This document shows positions 26,534 through 35,060 of a stretch of 64,000 nt of DNA, in pieces (positions within the stretch are counted from its first letter, which is position 1; every line of letters starts with the position of its first letter). Where the stretch lies: NCBI RefSeq assembly GCF_017744435.1, contig NZ_JAGIBG010000002.1, positions 186,001 through 250,000 on the forward strand, given 5' to 3'. Source of the DNA: Pseudomonas sp. GTDB lineage: Bacteria > Pseudomonadota > Gammaproteobacteria > Pseudomonadales > Pseudomonadaceae. A program made the translations under genes and the position numbers. Under the pieces are notes generated by a model. It was given only the letters and a program-made list of their open reading frames with translations. It did not search any database and was not told the origin of the DNA.

Positions 26534-28017
26534 GCCTGCTGAAAGCCGCGCTGCGCGAAAAACACTTCGTCTGCGTCATGGAATTCGTCCCCAAGCCGTC
26601 GGCGGAACGCTTCGCCGCGATGGAGGCGATCATGGCCCGCGGGCAGTTGTGCGGCTGGCCCATGACCGTCGCCATCGGCGACCGCGTGGGCAGCCCGCTG
26701 GACATGTCGCCGCTGGACGCCCTCGGCTCTTTCAGCACCCCACTCCCCGCCTTGCCGCATTTCTCCGGTAAAGACCGCGAACGCCATCATCTGTTGGCTC
26801 AGCTACAGCGCATGGACGCCGCCGGCCTCGATCAGTTGCTGCTGCTCACCGGCGACCGTCTGCCCGGCCACCAACCCGGTGAACGCCCGGTGCGCTACCT
26901 GGAGTCGGTCGCGGCCTTACTGATTGCCCGCCAGGCCTGCCCGCACTGGTTGCTCGGCGCGGCACTGAACCCGTTCAAGTACCACGAGGAAGAAGGCGGC
27001 GCGCAGTACTTCAAGGCCGAGAAAAAGCTCGCCGCCGGCGCCGACTTCCTTACCCTGCAACTGGGCTTCGATGCCAGCAAGCACCAGGAGGCCATCCACT
27101 GGATGCAGCGCCAGGCCTCGCCCAAACCGATGCTGGCCTGCCTGATGAGCCTGACCCACGGCCGCGCGACGATGCTCGAGCATGTGGCGGGGGTTACCGT
27201 CTCGCCTTCGATGCGCGACCTGCTTGAGGCCGAAAGCCATGTCTCCAAGGCCTTTGCCCAGGCGCGCAGCGTCGACCGCCTGGCCTTGCAGATCATCGGT
27301 GTGAAACTGATGGGGTATGCAGGCGTGCACCTGTCGGGGATTCACGAGCTCAAGCAGCTGCTGGCACTGGAAGAGCGCCTGGAACACTGGCAGGCGCAGA
27401 TCCATTCACTGGAGCACTGGGCACCCGCCTGGGCCGACAGCTGGCAGATGCCAGGCCTGCCCATCGTTGCGTTCCATCCGCCGCAGGGCAACTGGCGCCA
27501 GGGTGAATCGACCGTCAGCGCCTCAGGCAAGGAGAAAGCCCGCTACCACCTGCTGCACGGCGCCCATTCGCTGCTGTTCAGCCGCACCAATTGGCTCAGC
27601 AAGGCGTTCGGCTGGGTCGTGCGCCAGCCACTGTGGGCAACCCAGCGTGGGGCCCGGGTGCTGCACGGGCTGGAACGGGCGGTCAAACGTCCGCTGACAG
27701 GCTGCGACACCTGCGGCCGCTGCCGCCTGGAAGACACCCTCTACACCTGCCCGGAAACCTGCCCCAAAGGCCTGGCCAACGGCCCTTGCGGTGGCACGGC
27801 GCTGAACCGCTGCGAGTTTGGCGACCGCGAGTGCATCCACAGCGTCAAGTACCGCACCGCCAAGGCCGTGCGGCAAACCGCCGTGCTCACTGAGCGACTG
27901 ATCCCGTGCATCGAAGTCGAGACACGCCACCGCAGCTCGTGGCCGCAGTGGTTCGAGGCTGAGCCGCCGCGCCAGCTCAGCCCGCAGCCAGCGCCTCGAA
28001 CCCAGCCCGAATCTTAG
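26530..28017 (+). CDS. Methylenetetrahydrofolate reductase-type protein with MTHFR C-terminal zinc domain
   Basis: 495 residues. The first 330 form a MetF-like TIM-barrel: MEFVPKPSAERF, LLLTGDR, AALNPFKYHEEEGGAQYF, KLAAGADFLTLQLGFD. The C-terminal part is the cysteine-rich domain seen in MetV and related proteins (CDTCGRC from residue 392, then CPETCPKGLANGPCGG). It is thus a natural MetF-MetV-like fusion, probably acting in C1-folate metabolism. The start at 26530 is supported by domain similarity; the frame extends upstream without it. It is divergent from the metE-like gene and overlaps the convergent CobW gene by 41 bp. Confidence 0.8.
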   Translation: MSLLKAALREKHFVCVMEFVPKPSAERFAAMEAIMARGQLCGWPMTVAIGDRVGSPLDMSPLDALGSFSTPLPALPHFSGKDRERHHLLAQLQRMDAAGLDQLLLLTGDRLPGHQPGERPVRYLESVAALLIARQACPHWLLGAALNPFKYHEEEGGAQYFKAEKKLAAGADFLTLQLGFDASKHQEAIHWMQRQASPKPMLACLMSLTHGRATMLEHVAGVTVSPSMRDLLEAESHVSKAFAQARSVDRLALQIIGVKLMGYAGVHLSGIHELKQLLALEERLEHWQAQIHSLEHWAPAWADSWQMPGLPIVAFHPPQGNWRQGESTVSASGKEKARYHLLHGAHSLLFSRTNWLSKAFGWVVRQPLWATQRGARVLHGLERAVKRPLTGCDTCGRCRLEDTLYTCPETCPKGLANGPCGGTALNRCEFGDRECIHSVKYRTAKAVRQTAVLTERLIPCIEVETRHRSSWPQWFEAEPPRQLSPQPAPRTQPES

Positions 28018-28954
28018 CTTCGGGCAGTTCATCGGCGATGAACACCATCACGCTCTCGCGCAGCTCGCCTGCTGCCCATTCGGCATCCCAGTCGAAGCCA
28101 TAGAGCTTGAGCACGCCCTGGAACACCAGGCGACGCTCCTCGCCGGCGATGTTCAGCACGCCTTTGTAGCGCAGCAACTGCTTGCCGTGCTCTTCCAGCA
28201 ATTCGTTCATGAAGTCGCTGAGGCGGTCGATGTCCAGGGCGGTCTCGGTGCGCAGCACCAGGGTGGAAATCCGGTCTGGCGTGGCCGGCTTGAGCACCGG
28301 GCGCAGGCTTGGCTTTAGGTTGGCACCCAGGTCCGGGTTCAGGTTGAAGCCGCGCACATCGAGCAGCTCGGCCAGGTCGATGCGGCCATGCTCGACCACA
28401 CGGATCGCCGCCCGGCCGTTGATCCGCGCCAGGTGCTCGCGCAGGGCCTCCACCGCAGCCGGTTCGACCAGGTCGGTCTTGCTCAGCAGCAGGCGATCGG
28501 CAAAACCGACCTGGGCCTGGGCGATGGTCTGGGTCAGGTGTACCTCGGCGTGGGCAGCATCGACCAGGGTGATGATGCCGTCGAGGATGTAGCGATCACG
28601 CAGTTCTTCATCGATGAAAAAGGTCTGCGCCACCGGTGCCGGGTCGGCCAGGCCGGTGCATTCGATCACCAGGCGGTCGAAGGCGATCTCGCCAGCGTCC
28701 AGGCGTTCAAGCAGCAAGTACAGGGCGCGGGTCAGGTCGCCATGGATGCTGCAACACACGCAGCCGTTGGCCAGGGTCATGACTTGTACCGGCTCGTCGC
28801 CAAGCAGTTGGCTGTCGATACCGGCCTCGCTGAACTCGTTCTCGATCACGGCGATCTTCAGCCCGTGCTCGGCCTTGAGCATGTGCTTGAGCAGGGTGGT
28901 CTTGCCGGCACCGAGGAAACCGGTGAGGACCGTTACGGGAATGGGCGTCTGCAC
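27977..28954 (-). CDS. CobW/YjiA-family GTPase metallochaperone
   Basis: 325 residues, starting at GTG 28954 with AGGAGAT 7 bases upstream. It has a P-loop GFLGAGKTT (11-19), the ENEFSEAGID switch region, the family metal site C-x-CC (C65, C67, C68 in GCVCCS), the G4 motif SKTD, and a C-terminal CobW_C domain. These G3E GTPases deliver zinc or other metals to client enzymes. It sits downstream of cstA-ybdD on the same strand, as yjiA does in enterobacteria (the yjiY-yjiX-yjiA order). Confidence 0.9.
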   Translation of the reverse strand: MQTPIPVTVLTGFLGAGKTTLLKHMLKAEHGLKIAVIENEFSEAGIDSQLLGDEPVQVMTLANGCVCCSIHGDLTRALYLLLERLDAGEIAFDRLVIECTGLADPAPVAQTFFIDEELRDRYILDGIITLVDAAHAEVHLTQTIAQAQVGFADRLLLSKTDLVEPAAVEALREHLARINGRAAIRVVEHGRIDLAELLDVRGFNLNPDLGANLKPSLRPVLKPATPDRISTLVLRTETALDIDRLSDFMNELLEEHGKQLLRYKGVLNIAGEERRLVFQGVLKLYGFDWDAEWAAGELRESVMVFIADELPEAKIRAGFEALAAG

Positions 28955-28982
28955 GCAGAAATCTCCTGAAGCTGAAAATGAT

Positions 28983-29012
28983 TGTGGGAGGCCGGTTGCC
29001 CGGCCTCCCACA
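28983..29012. repeat. Perfect 13-bp stem-loop between ybdD and cobW genes
   Basis: TGTGGGAGGCCGG and its exact complement surround a TTGC loop. There is no T tract, so it is more likely a REP-like element or mRNA-stabilising hairpin inside the cstA-ybdD-cobW transcript than a terminator. Confidence 0.7.
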
Positions 29013-29032
29013 GGTTCACGCACGTTGCAGGT

Positions 29033-29230
29033 TCAACAGCACTTGGGCCCGGACTTGCCACCGTAACGTGCTTCCTGACGTTCGCGGAAGAACGCCTCGT
29101 ACGTCATCACCGGCTGGTCCGGGTGCTTGTTGCGCATGTGCTCGACGTAGTTGTCGTAGTCGGGCATGCCGACCATCAGGCGGGCTGCCTGCCCCAGGTA
29201 TTTACCCAGTCGACCCAGGTCGTTGAACAT
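29033..29230 (-). CDS. ybdD: YbdD/YjiX family small protein
   Basis: 65 residues, the usual family length, with the conserved stretch [21 protein letters not shown] and a C-terminal GPKCC. This DUF466 protein is nearly always encoded directly after cstA/btsT-type transporter genes, as here (13 bp gap). The role is unknown; an accessory function for the transporter is inferred. ATG 29230 has GAGG upstream. Confidence 0.93.
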   Translation of the reverse strand: MFNDLGRLGKYLGQAARLMVGMPDYDNYVEHMRNKHPDQPVMTYEAFFRERQEARYGGKSGPKCC

Positions 29231-29243
29231 CACTGCAGTCCTC

Positions 29244-31310
29244 TCAAGCGTCAGGCAGGGCCTGGAACGGGGTTTCCTTGTCGGTACGCTCTTTGCGGCC
29301 GAGGGCGGCGTAGCCGACCTTGAGGGCGAAGAAGAGCACACTGAACACCACCAGCAGGAACAGAATGGTCAGGCCGGCGTTGGTGTAGGCGTTGAAGATC
29401 ACGTGCTGCATCTGATTGATGTCCTTGGCCGGGGCCAGGACCTGACCGGCGTCCAGCGCGGTGCTGTACTTCTTGGCCAGGGCCAGGAAGCCGACGGCCG
29501 GGTTCGGGTCGAACAGCTTGATCAGGCCCGCCGCAGTGGTGCAGATCAGCAGCCAGGCAGCCGGCAGCAGGGTGACCCAGATGTAGCGCTCGCGCTTCAT
29601 CTTGATCAGTACCACGGTACCGAGCATCAGGGCGATACCGGCCAGCATCTGGTTGGAGATACCGAACAGCGGCCACAGGGTGTTGATGCCGCCCAACGGG
29701 TCGATCACGCCCTGGTACAGCAGGTAGCCCCACAGCGCCACGCAACCGGCGGTGCCGATCAGGTTGGCAGTCCACGACTCGGTGCGCTTGAGCGCCGGCA
29801 CGAAGCTGCCCAGCAGATCTTGCAGCATGAAGCGACCGGCACGGGTACCGGCGTCCACCGCAGTGAGGATGAACAGTGCCTCGAACAGGATCGCGAAGTG
29901 GTACCAGAAGGCCATGGTGTTTTCACCCGGCAGCACCTGGTGCAGGATCTGCGCGATACCCACCGCCAACGTCGGTGCACCACCGGCACGGGCGAGTACG
30001 GTGTGCTCGCCGATGTCGCGGGCCACTGCTTCGAGCTGCTCAGGGGTGATCATGAAGCCCCAGCTGCTGACCGTTTGCGCCACCGAAGCCACGTCCGCGC
30101 CAACCACGGCGGCCGGGCTGTTCATGGCGAAGTACACACCCGGCTCGATCACCGAAGCGGCGACCATGGCCATGATAGCGACGAACGACTCCATCAGCAT
30201 GCCGCCGTAGCCGATGTAACGGGCGTTGGCTTCGTTGTCCAGCAGCTTCGGCGTGGTCCCCGAGGAGATCAGCGCATGGAAGCCGGACACCGCGCCGCAG
30301 GCGATGGTGATGAACAGGAACGGGAACAGGGTGCCCTTCCACACCGGGCCGGTGCCATCGGTGAACTGGGTCAGCGCCGGCATTTTCAGCTCGGGCATGG
30401 TCACCAGGATGCCGATGGCCAGGGCGATGATGGTCCCGATCTTGAGGAAGGTCGACAAATAGTCACGCGGTGCCAGCACCAGCCACACCGGCAGTACCGC
30501 GGCAACAAAGCCGTAGCCGACCAGCATCCAGGTGATCTGCACGCCAGTGAAGGTGAATGCCGGGCCCCAGACCGGATCGGCTGCAATCTGGCCCCCCAGC
30601 CAGATCGATGCCAGCAGCAGGACCACGCCGACCACCGAGATCTCGCCGATGCGGCCCGGGCGGATGTAGCGCATGTAGATGCCCATGAACATCGCGATCG
30701 GGATGGTCGCCATCACCGTGAACATGCCCCACGGGCTTTCGGCCAGGGCCTTGACCACGATCAGCGCCAGCACCGCGAGGATGATGATCATGATCAGGAA
30801 GCAGCCGAACAGGGCGATGGTCCCCGGGATGCGGCCCATCTCCTCGCGCACCATGTCGCCCAGCGAGCGGCCGTTGCGGCGGGTGGAGAGGAACAGGACC
30901 ATGAAGTCCTGCACCGCACCGGCCAGCACCACGCCGGCGATCAGCCATAGCGTGCCGGGCAGGTAGCCCATTTGCGCGGCGAGTACCGGGCCGACCAGGG
31001 GGCCGGCGCCAGCAATGGCGGCGAAATGGTGGCCGAAGAGGATGTGTTTGTTGGTCGGAACGTAGTCCAGACCGTCGTTGTTGAGCACCGCTGGGGTGGC
31101 TCGGCGAGGGTCGAGTTGCATCACCTTGGTGGCGATGAACAGGCTGTAGTAACGGTAGGCGACCAGGTAGATGGCCACCGCGGCGACCACGATCCACAAG
31201 GCATTGATCGCCTCGCCGCGACGCAGGGCGACGACACCCAGCGCGCAGGCCCCTATGACCGCCAACGCCAGCCACGGGATGTGGCGTAGCAGGCTGTTAT
31301 TGTTGTTCAT
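29244..31310 (-). CDS. cstA: Carbon starvation protein CstA (pyruvate/peptide transporter family)
   Basis: A 688-residue inner-membrane protein with about 16-18 hydrophobic segments. Family motifs include [25 protein letters not shown] early on and [17 protein letters not shown] in the middle. In E. coli, CstA and its relative BtsT import pyruvate, and older work implicates peptide uptake during starvation. I chose ATG 31310 ([13 protein letters not shown]) with GGAAG 8 bases upstream; the open frame beyond is not membrane-like. It is the first gene of cstA-ybdD-cobW. Confidence 0.93.
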   Translation of the reverse strand: MNNNNSLLRHIPWLALAVIGACALGVVALRRGEAINALWIVVAAVAIYLVAYRYYSLFIATKVMQLDPRRATPAVLNNDGLDYVPTNKHILFGHHFAAIAGAGPLVGPVLAAQMGYLPGTLWLIAGVVLAGAVQDFMVLFLSTRRNGRSLGDMVREEMGRIPGTIALFGCFLIMIIILAVLALIVVKALAESPWGMFTVMATIPIAMFMGIYMRYIRPGRIGEISVVGVVLLLASIWLGGQIAADPVWGPAFTFTGVQITWMLVGYGFVAAVLPVWLVLAPRDYLSTFLKIGTIIALAIGILVTMPELKMPALTQFTDGTGPVWKGTLFPFLFITIACGAVSGFHALISSGTTPKLLDNEANARYIGYGGMLMESFVAIMAMVAASVIEPGVYFAMNSPAAVVGADVASVAQTVSSWGFMITPEQLEAVARDIGEHTVLARAGGAPTLAVGIAQILHQVLPGENTMAFWYHFAILFEALFILTAVDAGTRAGRFMLQDLLGSFVPALKRTESWTANLIGTAGCVALWGYLLYQGVIDPLGGINTLWPLFGISNQMLAGIALMLGTVVLIKMKRERYIWVTLLPAAWLLICTTAAGLIKLFDPNPAVGFLALAKKYSTALDAGQVLAPAKDINQMQHVIFNAYTNAGLTILFLLVVFSVLFFALKVGYAALGRKERTDKETPFQALPDA

Positions 31311-31650
31311 GGCATGCTTCCAGCTAAGTGGTTGGAATAGACAGCCTCTTGAGTCTAGGGCCTGCTTGGCAGCTTTACCATATGCAATTGTGATCGAGGT
31401 TTGGGCGCCAGTGCCCGCGCTAGAGCGGTGAGCGCCTTGCGCGGTTTTTTTTTGATAAGCCAGCCGCCTCAGCCCTTGAACGCTGAGCATTATTTTCTTT
31501 CACATCCTCCACGCTGTTTACGGCCACCTGATAATTTTGCCAGTTGTGCCGTCATTGCCGACGCCCTTAAATATTCCTGGCAGATCAGCCAAGTCAGTTT
31601 CCCTGACAGGTTGTTTGGCTTGCTTAAACTTCTGACAACAGGAATATGTC
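31311..31650. other. 340-bp divergent intergenic region, cstA/LPMO gene
   Basis: No credible gene. It is visibly richer in A and T than its surroundings. It must hold the cstA promoter (- strand) and the LPMO-gene promoter (+ strand). A T9 run at about 31446-31454 follows a small GCGC-CTT-GCGC hairpin on the + strand, a terminator-like element with no + strand gene before it. Confidence 0.6.
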
Positions 31651-32763
31651 ATGTCTTCGAAAAAGCCAGGCAGCACTCGCGACCCACACGCCATCAGTTG
31701 GAAAGTAGCGCCACGACATGGCGTCGTGGCCTCGCCCAAATCCCGTGCCTATTTTGCGGATGAAAAGGGCCTGATCGAGGGAAACTTGAAATACGGCATT
31801 GAGTGGGGCAAGTTTTTCCCGGCCGTGGTGGGCGGTCTGCAAGACCCTTATGCTGCCACGGATGCTACCAATATTACGCCCCCCGTTGATGGCAAGATTG
31901 CCAGTGGCGAAAGGCCCGGCGCAGCCTATCTGGACAGAACGGATGTCAATTGGCAGAAACATAAAGTCTATGGCGGCGAGGCGCTGGATTTCGTTTGGGA
32001 ATTCTCTGCACGCCACAAGTACCGCCGCTTCAACTACTTTATTACCCGCGTCGGCTGGGACCCTGATCAACCGCTGTCACGCGCACAATTCGAAGCAGAA
32101 CCCTTCGCCACGTTCCTTAATACCCGACAGCCTTACTGGTCATATACCGATGTCGAAATGTGGCCCGCCAATCCGACTACGCATACTCTGACCCTGCCCA
32201 AACGAGAAGGCTATTACGTCTTGTTGGGCGTGTGGGAAGTCGCCGAAACTGACAAAGCTTTCTACCAGGTTGTCGACCTTGAGTTCTTGCCAGATGGCGA
32301 GGGGCCAGAAGGCCCTGGGGCACCCTATGAATTGCACGATATGGGTACCACCGAAACTTCAGTGGACCTGATGTGGGCCGCCCCAGAGAACGGCGCTCCA
32401 GTTGATGGCTATATCATTTATCGGGACGGTAACGAAGTTGGCCGAGTGCCTTCGCTACAACGAACATTCACCGATGACAACCTCAAGCCCGACACCAGCT
32501 ATCGCTACACCGTCAAGGCGTTTGATGCCGAGGGTCAGCTTTCTCCATCAAGCAATGTGCATTCGGCTCGCACCAAGCCCGGTGAAGGCGGCGGTGAGTA
32601 TCGGGACTGGAAGCTGAAAGACAGCTACAGCACCGGTGAAATCGTCCGTCATGACCAATTACTGTGGCAGTGCCTGACAAGCCATACCGCCCATGTGGAG
32701 AGCTGGGCTCCAGGGGCTGCGGATGGCTTTACCTTGTGGAAGGAATATGTGCGTCGGCGCTGA
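31651..32763 (+). CDS. AA10 lytic polysaccharide monooxygenase-like protein with FN3 and CBM5/12 domains, no signal peptide
   Basis: 370 residues. Residues 23-213 match chitin-active AA10 enzymes: H23 starts HGVVASPKSRAYF; H122 sits in SARHKYRRFNYFIT, like the second copper His of CBP21; WDPDQPLSRAQF and F204 (KAFYQVVDL) follow. A fibronectin III domain (about 225-308) and a chitin-binding CBM5/12 domain (about 317-366) come after. AA10 enzymes need the copper His as the mature N terminus, but here 22 polar residues precede it, with no hydrophobic core, and an in-frame TGA at 31633 rules out a longer start. The only cysteine is C341. Base composition is lower in GC than the neighbours, suggesting transfer. 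Confidence 0.85.
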   Translation: MSSKKPGSTRDPHAISWKVAPRHGVVASPKSRAYFADEKGLIEGNLKYGIEWGKFFPAVVGGLQDPYAATDATNITPPVDGKIASGERPGAAYLDRTDVNWQKHKVYGGEALDFVWEFSARHKYRRFNYFITRVGWDPDQPLSRAQFEAEPFATFLNTRQPYWSYTDVEMWPANPTTHTLTLPKREGYYVLLGVWEVAETDKAFYQVVDLEFLPDGEGPEGPGAPYELHDMGTTETSVDLMWAAPENGAPVDGYIIYRDGNEVGRVPSLQRTFTDDNLKPDTSYRYTVKAFDAEGQLSPSSNVHSARTKPGEGGGEYRDWKLKDSYSTGEIVRHDQLLWQCLTSHTAHVESWAPGAADGFTLWKEYVRRR

Positions 32764-32853
32764 GCCATGAACTGATAACCCAACCACGTCTCGGTACAAG
32801 GCAGAGGTGGCCATGCCTGGTCTATAGTCAGTGCAACTGACGAGGGGCCTGCC

Positions 32854-33219
32854 ATGACCACTTCTGCCGACGACCGCCGCCGTTTCCAGCGCATCGATTT
32901 CGACGCCCCTACCGAGCTGCGCCAGGGCGATCGCCGCTGGCCGGTGAAACTGCTGGACCTGTCGCTCAAGGGGCTGCTGATCGAACGCCCGTCACCCTGG
33001 GATGCCGACCTGAGCCAGGATTTCGATGCAATCATCCACCTCGACTGCAATGTCCGCGTGCAGATGCAGGTGGAGCTGCGCCATGAAGAAGCCTCCCGCC
33101 TGGGCTTCATCTGCCTGTACATCGACGTTGAATCGATGACCCACCTGCACCGTCTTGTGGAACTGAACGTGGCCGACAGCACCGAAATGATGCGTGAGCT
33201 GCGTGAACTCATCGAATAA
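32854..33219 (+). CDS. Single-domain PilZ protein
   Basis: A 121-residue stand-alone PilZ domain. The c-di-GMP motifs are clear: RRRFQRI near the N terminus (RxxxR) and DLSLKG (D/N-x-S-x-x-G) at about residues 35-40. Such proteins translate c-di-GMP level to motility or surface behaviour by binding partner proteins. It is monocistronic here, with a GAGGGG ribosome site. Confidence 0.88.
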   Translation: MTTSADDRRRFQRIDFDAPTELRQGDRRWPVKLLDLSLKGLLIERPSPWDADLSQDFDAIIHLDCNVRVQMQVELRHEEASRLGFICLYIDVESMTHLHRLVELNVADSTEMMRELRELIE

Positions 33220-33359
33220 TGCAATCTCTTAGCTAGCTAACAGCATCCCCGCCCTCTGTTTCCTGTCTACCCAGACAGCTTTCTGCCTGGGTAGCAGCGC
33301 TTTGTACACACCCCTCTAGCTCAGCCTTTATCGACTTGGTACGCGATCTGCATTGGCGT

Positions 33360-33414
33360 CTTGCACACATTGCAAGGCCAGCTGTTCGCGCTCCGATCAA
33401 AAACTTGTATACAA
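33360..33414. promoter_or_regulatory. Two inverted repeats upstream of the NCS2 permease
   Basis: CTTGCA-N5-TGCAAG lies at 33360-33376, and a perfect palindrome TTGTATACAA at 33405-33414. Both are about 70-120 bp before the permease start. TTGTATACAA-like sites are used by GntR-type regulators of purine catabolism in other bacteria; here this is only inference. Confidence 0.45.
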
Positions 33415-33482
33415 TTTATGTGGCAATCATTTGTAGGAAATGTCTACAGTAGTGCCACAACAATAAACAGAGAGCCTGCTCC

Positions 33483-35000
33483 ATGACTACGTCCCCTAGC
33501 ACGTCTCCCGCCCAGCGCCCCGAGGACGAAAACCTCGGGCTGGGTGCCAACCTGGCCTATGGTCTGCAGCATGTGCTGACCATGTATGGCGGGATCGTCG
33601 CGGTACCCCTGATCCTGGGCCAGGCAGCCGGCCTCAACGGTGCCGAGATCGGCATGCTGATCGCCGCGTCGCTGTTTGCCGGTGGCCTGGCGACCTTGCT
33701 GCAGACATTGGGCATCCCGTTCTTCGGTTGCCAGTTGCCGCTGGTGCAGGGCGTATCGTTCGCTGGCGTGGCGACCATGGGCGCCATCCTCAGCAGCGAG
33801 GGCGGTGGCGGCCTGCCGGGCGTGCTCGGCGCGGTCATGGCAGCGTCGGTGATCGGTTTCCTGATCACCCCGGTGTTCTCGCGGATTACCAAGTTCTTCC
33901 CGCCGCTGGTGACCGGCATCGTCATCACCACCATCGGCCTGACCCTGATGCCAGTCGCCGCGCGCTGGGTGATGGGCGGCAACAGCGCTTCGCCGGAGTT
34001 CGGCAGCGTGGCCAACATCGGCCTGGCTGCGCTGACCTTCGCCATCGTCCTGGTGCTGAGCAAACTCGGTAGCGCCACCATTTCGCGCCTGTCGATCCTG
34101 CTGGCCATGGTGGTCGGCACGCTGATCGCCTGGGCATTGGGCATGACCGACTTCAGCAAGGTCAGCCAAGGCCCGATGTTCGCCTTCCCCACTCCGTTCC
34201 ACTTCGGCATGCCTGAGTTCCACATCGCCGCGATCCTGTCGATGTGCATCGTGATCATGGTGACCCTGGTGGAAACCTCGGCGGACATCCTCGCCGTGGG
34301 TGAGATCATCGACACCAAGGTCGACTCCAAGCGCCTGGGCAACGGCCTGCGCGCCGACATGGCGTCGAGCATCCTGGCGCCGATCTTCGGTTCGTTCACC
34401 CAGAGCGCCTTCGCCCAGAACGTCGGCCTGGTGGCCGTGACCGGGGTCAAGAGCCGCTACGTGGTGGCCACCGGTGGCGTGATCCTGGTGGTGCTCGGCC
34501 TGCTGCCGGTGATGGGCCGGGTGATTGCCGCCGTACCGACCCCGGTACTGGGTGGTGCGGGCATCGTGCTGTTCGGCACCGTGGCCGCCAGCGGCATCCG
34601 CACCCTGTCGAAGGTCAACTACAAGAACAACGTCAACCTGATCATCGTCGCTGCCTCGCTGGGCTTTGGCATGATCCCGATCGCCGCGCCGACCTTCTAT
34701 CACAACTTCCCGAACTGGTTCGAGACCATCTTCCACTCGGGCATCAGCTCGGCGGCAATCATGGCCATCCTGCTGAACCTGCTGTTCAACCACTTCAAGA
34801 CGGGCAATTCGGAGAACCAGTCGGTATTCGCCGCAGCCTACGAACGCACCATCCAGTACTCGGACATCTCGTGCCTGCGTGATGGCGACTACTTCAAGGA
34901 TGGCAAGCTGTTCGATGCCGATGGCAACGAAGTACCGGTGATGGAGCTGGACGAGCACGGCAACCAGGCGCCCAGGCGCAGTGCGGTTGCCGAACATTGA
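33483..35000 (+). CDS. NCS2-family xanthine/uric acid permease
   Basis: A 505-residue proton symporter with about 14 membrane segments. NCS2 signatures are GLQHVLTMYGGIVAVPLILG, the QxLPLVQG stretch, TLVETSADILAVGEI (helix 8, the substrate Glu) and GSFTQSAFAQNVG (helix 10 NCS2 motif, QNVG). The polar C-terminal tail of about 80 residues is typical of the xanthine/urate branch. The palindromes upstream suggest purine-responsive control. Confidence 0.9.
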   Translation: MTTSPSTSPAQRPEDENLGLGANLAYGLQHVLTMYGGIVAVPLILGQAAGLNGAEIGMLIAASLFAGGLATLLQTLGIPFFGCQLPLVQGVSFAGVATMGAILSSEGGGGLPGVLGAVMAASVIGFLITPVFSRITKFFPPLVTGIVITTIGLTLMPVAARWVMGGNSASPEFGSVANIGLAALTFAIVLVLSKLGSATISRLSILLAMVVGTLIAWALGMTDFSKVSQGPMFAFPTPFHFGMPEFHIAAILSMCIVIMVTLVETSADILAVGEIIDTKVDSKRLGNGLRADMASSILAPIFGSFTQSAFAQNVGLVAVTGVKSRYVVATGGVILVVLGLLPVMGRVIAAVPTPVLGGAGIVLFGTVAASGIRTLSKVNYKNNVNLIIVAASLGFGMIPIAAPTFYHNFPNWFETIFHSGISSAAIMAILLNLLFNHFKTGNSENQSVFAAAYERTIQYSDISCLRDGDYFKDGKLFDADGNEVPVMELDEHGNQAPRRSAVAEH

Positions 35001-35023
35001 CCACTGACTGAGTGGTGACGTGG

Positions 35024-35057
35024 GGGGAGCCGATGCGCATCGTCGGCTCCCCTTTTT
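35024..35057 (+). terminator. Terminator after the NCS2 permease
   Basis: A 10-bp stem GGGGAGCCGA/TCGGCTCCCC followed by T5. It ends just before the stop codon of radA on the other strand. Confidence 0.9.
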
Positions 35058-35060
35058 CGT

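Noticed and set aside
29166..30950. Long open frame opposite cstA
   Set aside because: Same artefact: low-complexity Gln/His/Gly/Asp composition, no ribosome site, antisense to a membrane-protein gene.
31310..31400. Sigma-54 promoter before cstA
   Set aside because: No GG and GC pair with the required spacing on the - strand.
33302..33330. TGTACA hexamer as half of a PplR light-box
   Set aside because: The second TGTA(C/T)A 12 bp downstream is missing; another TGTACA near 48351 also lacks its partner.
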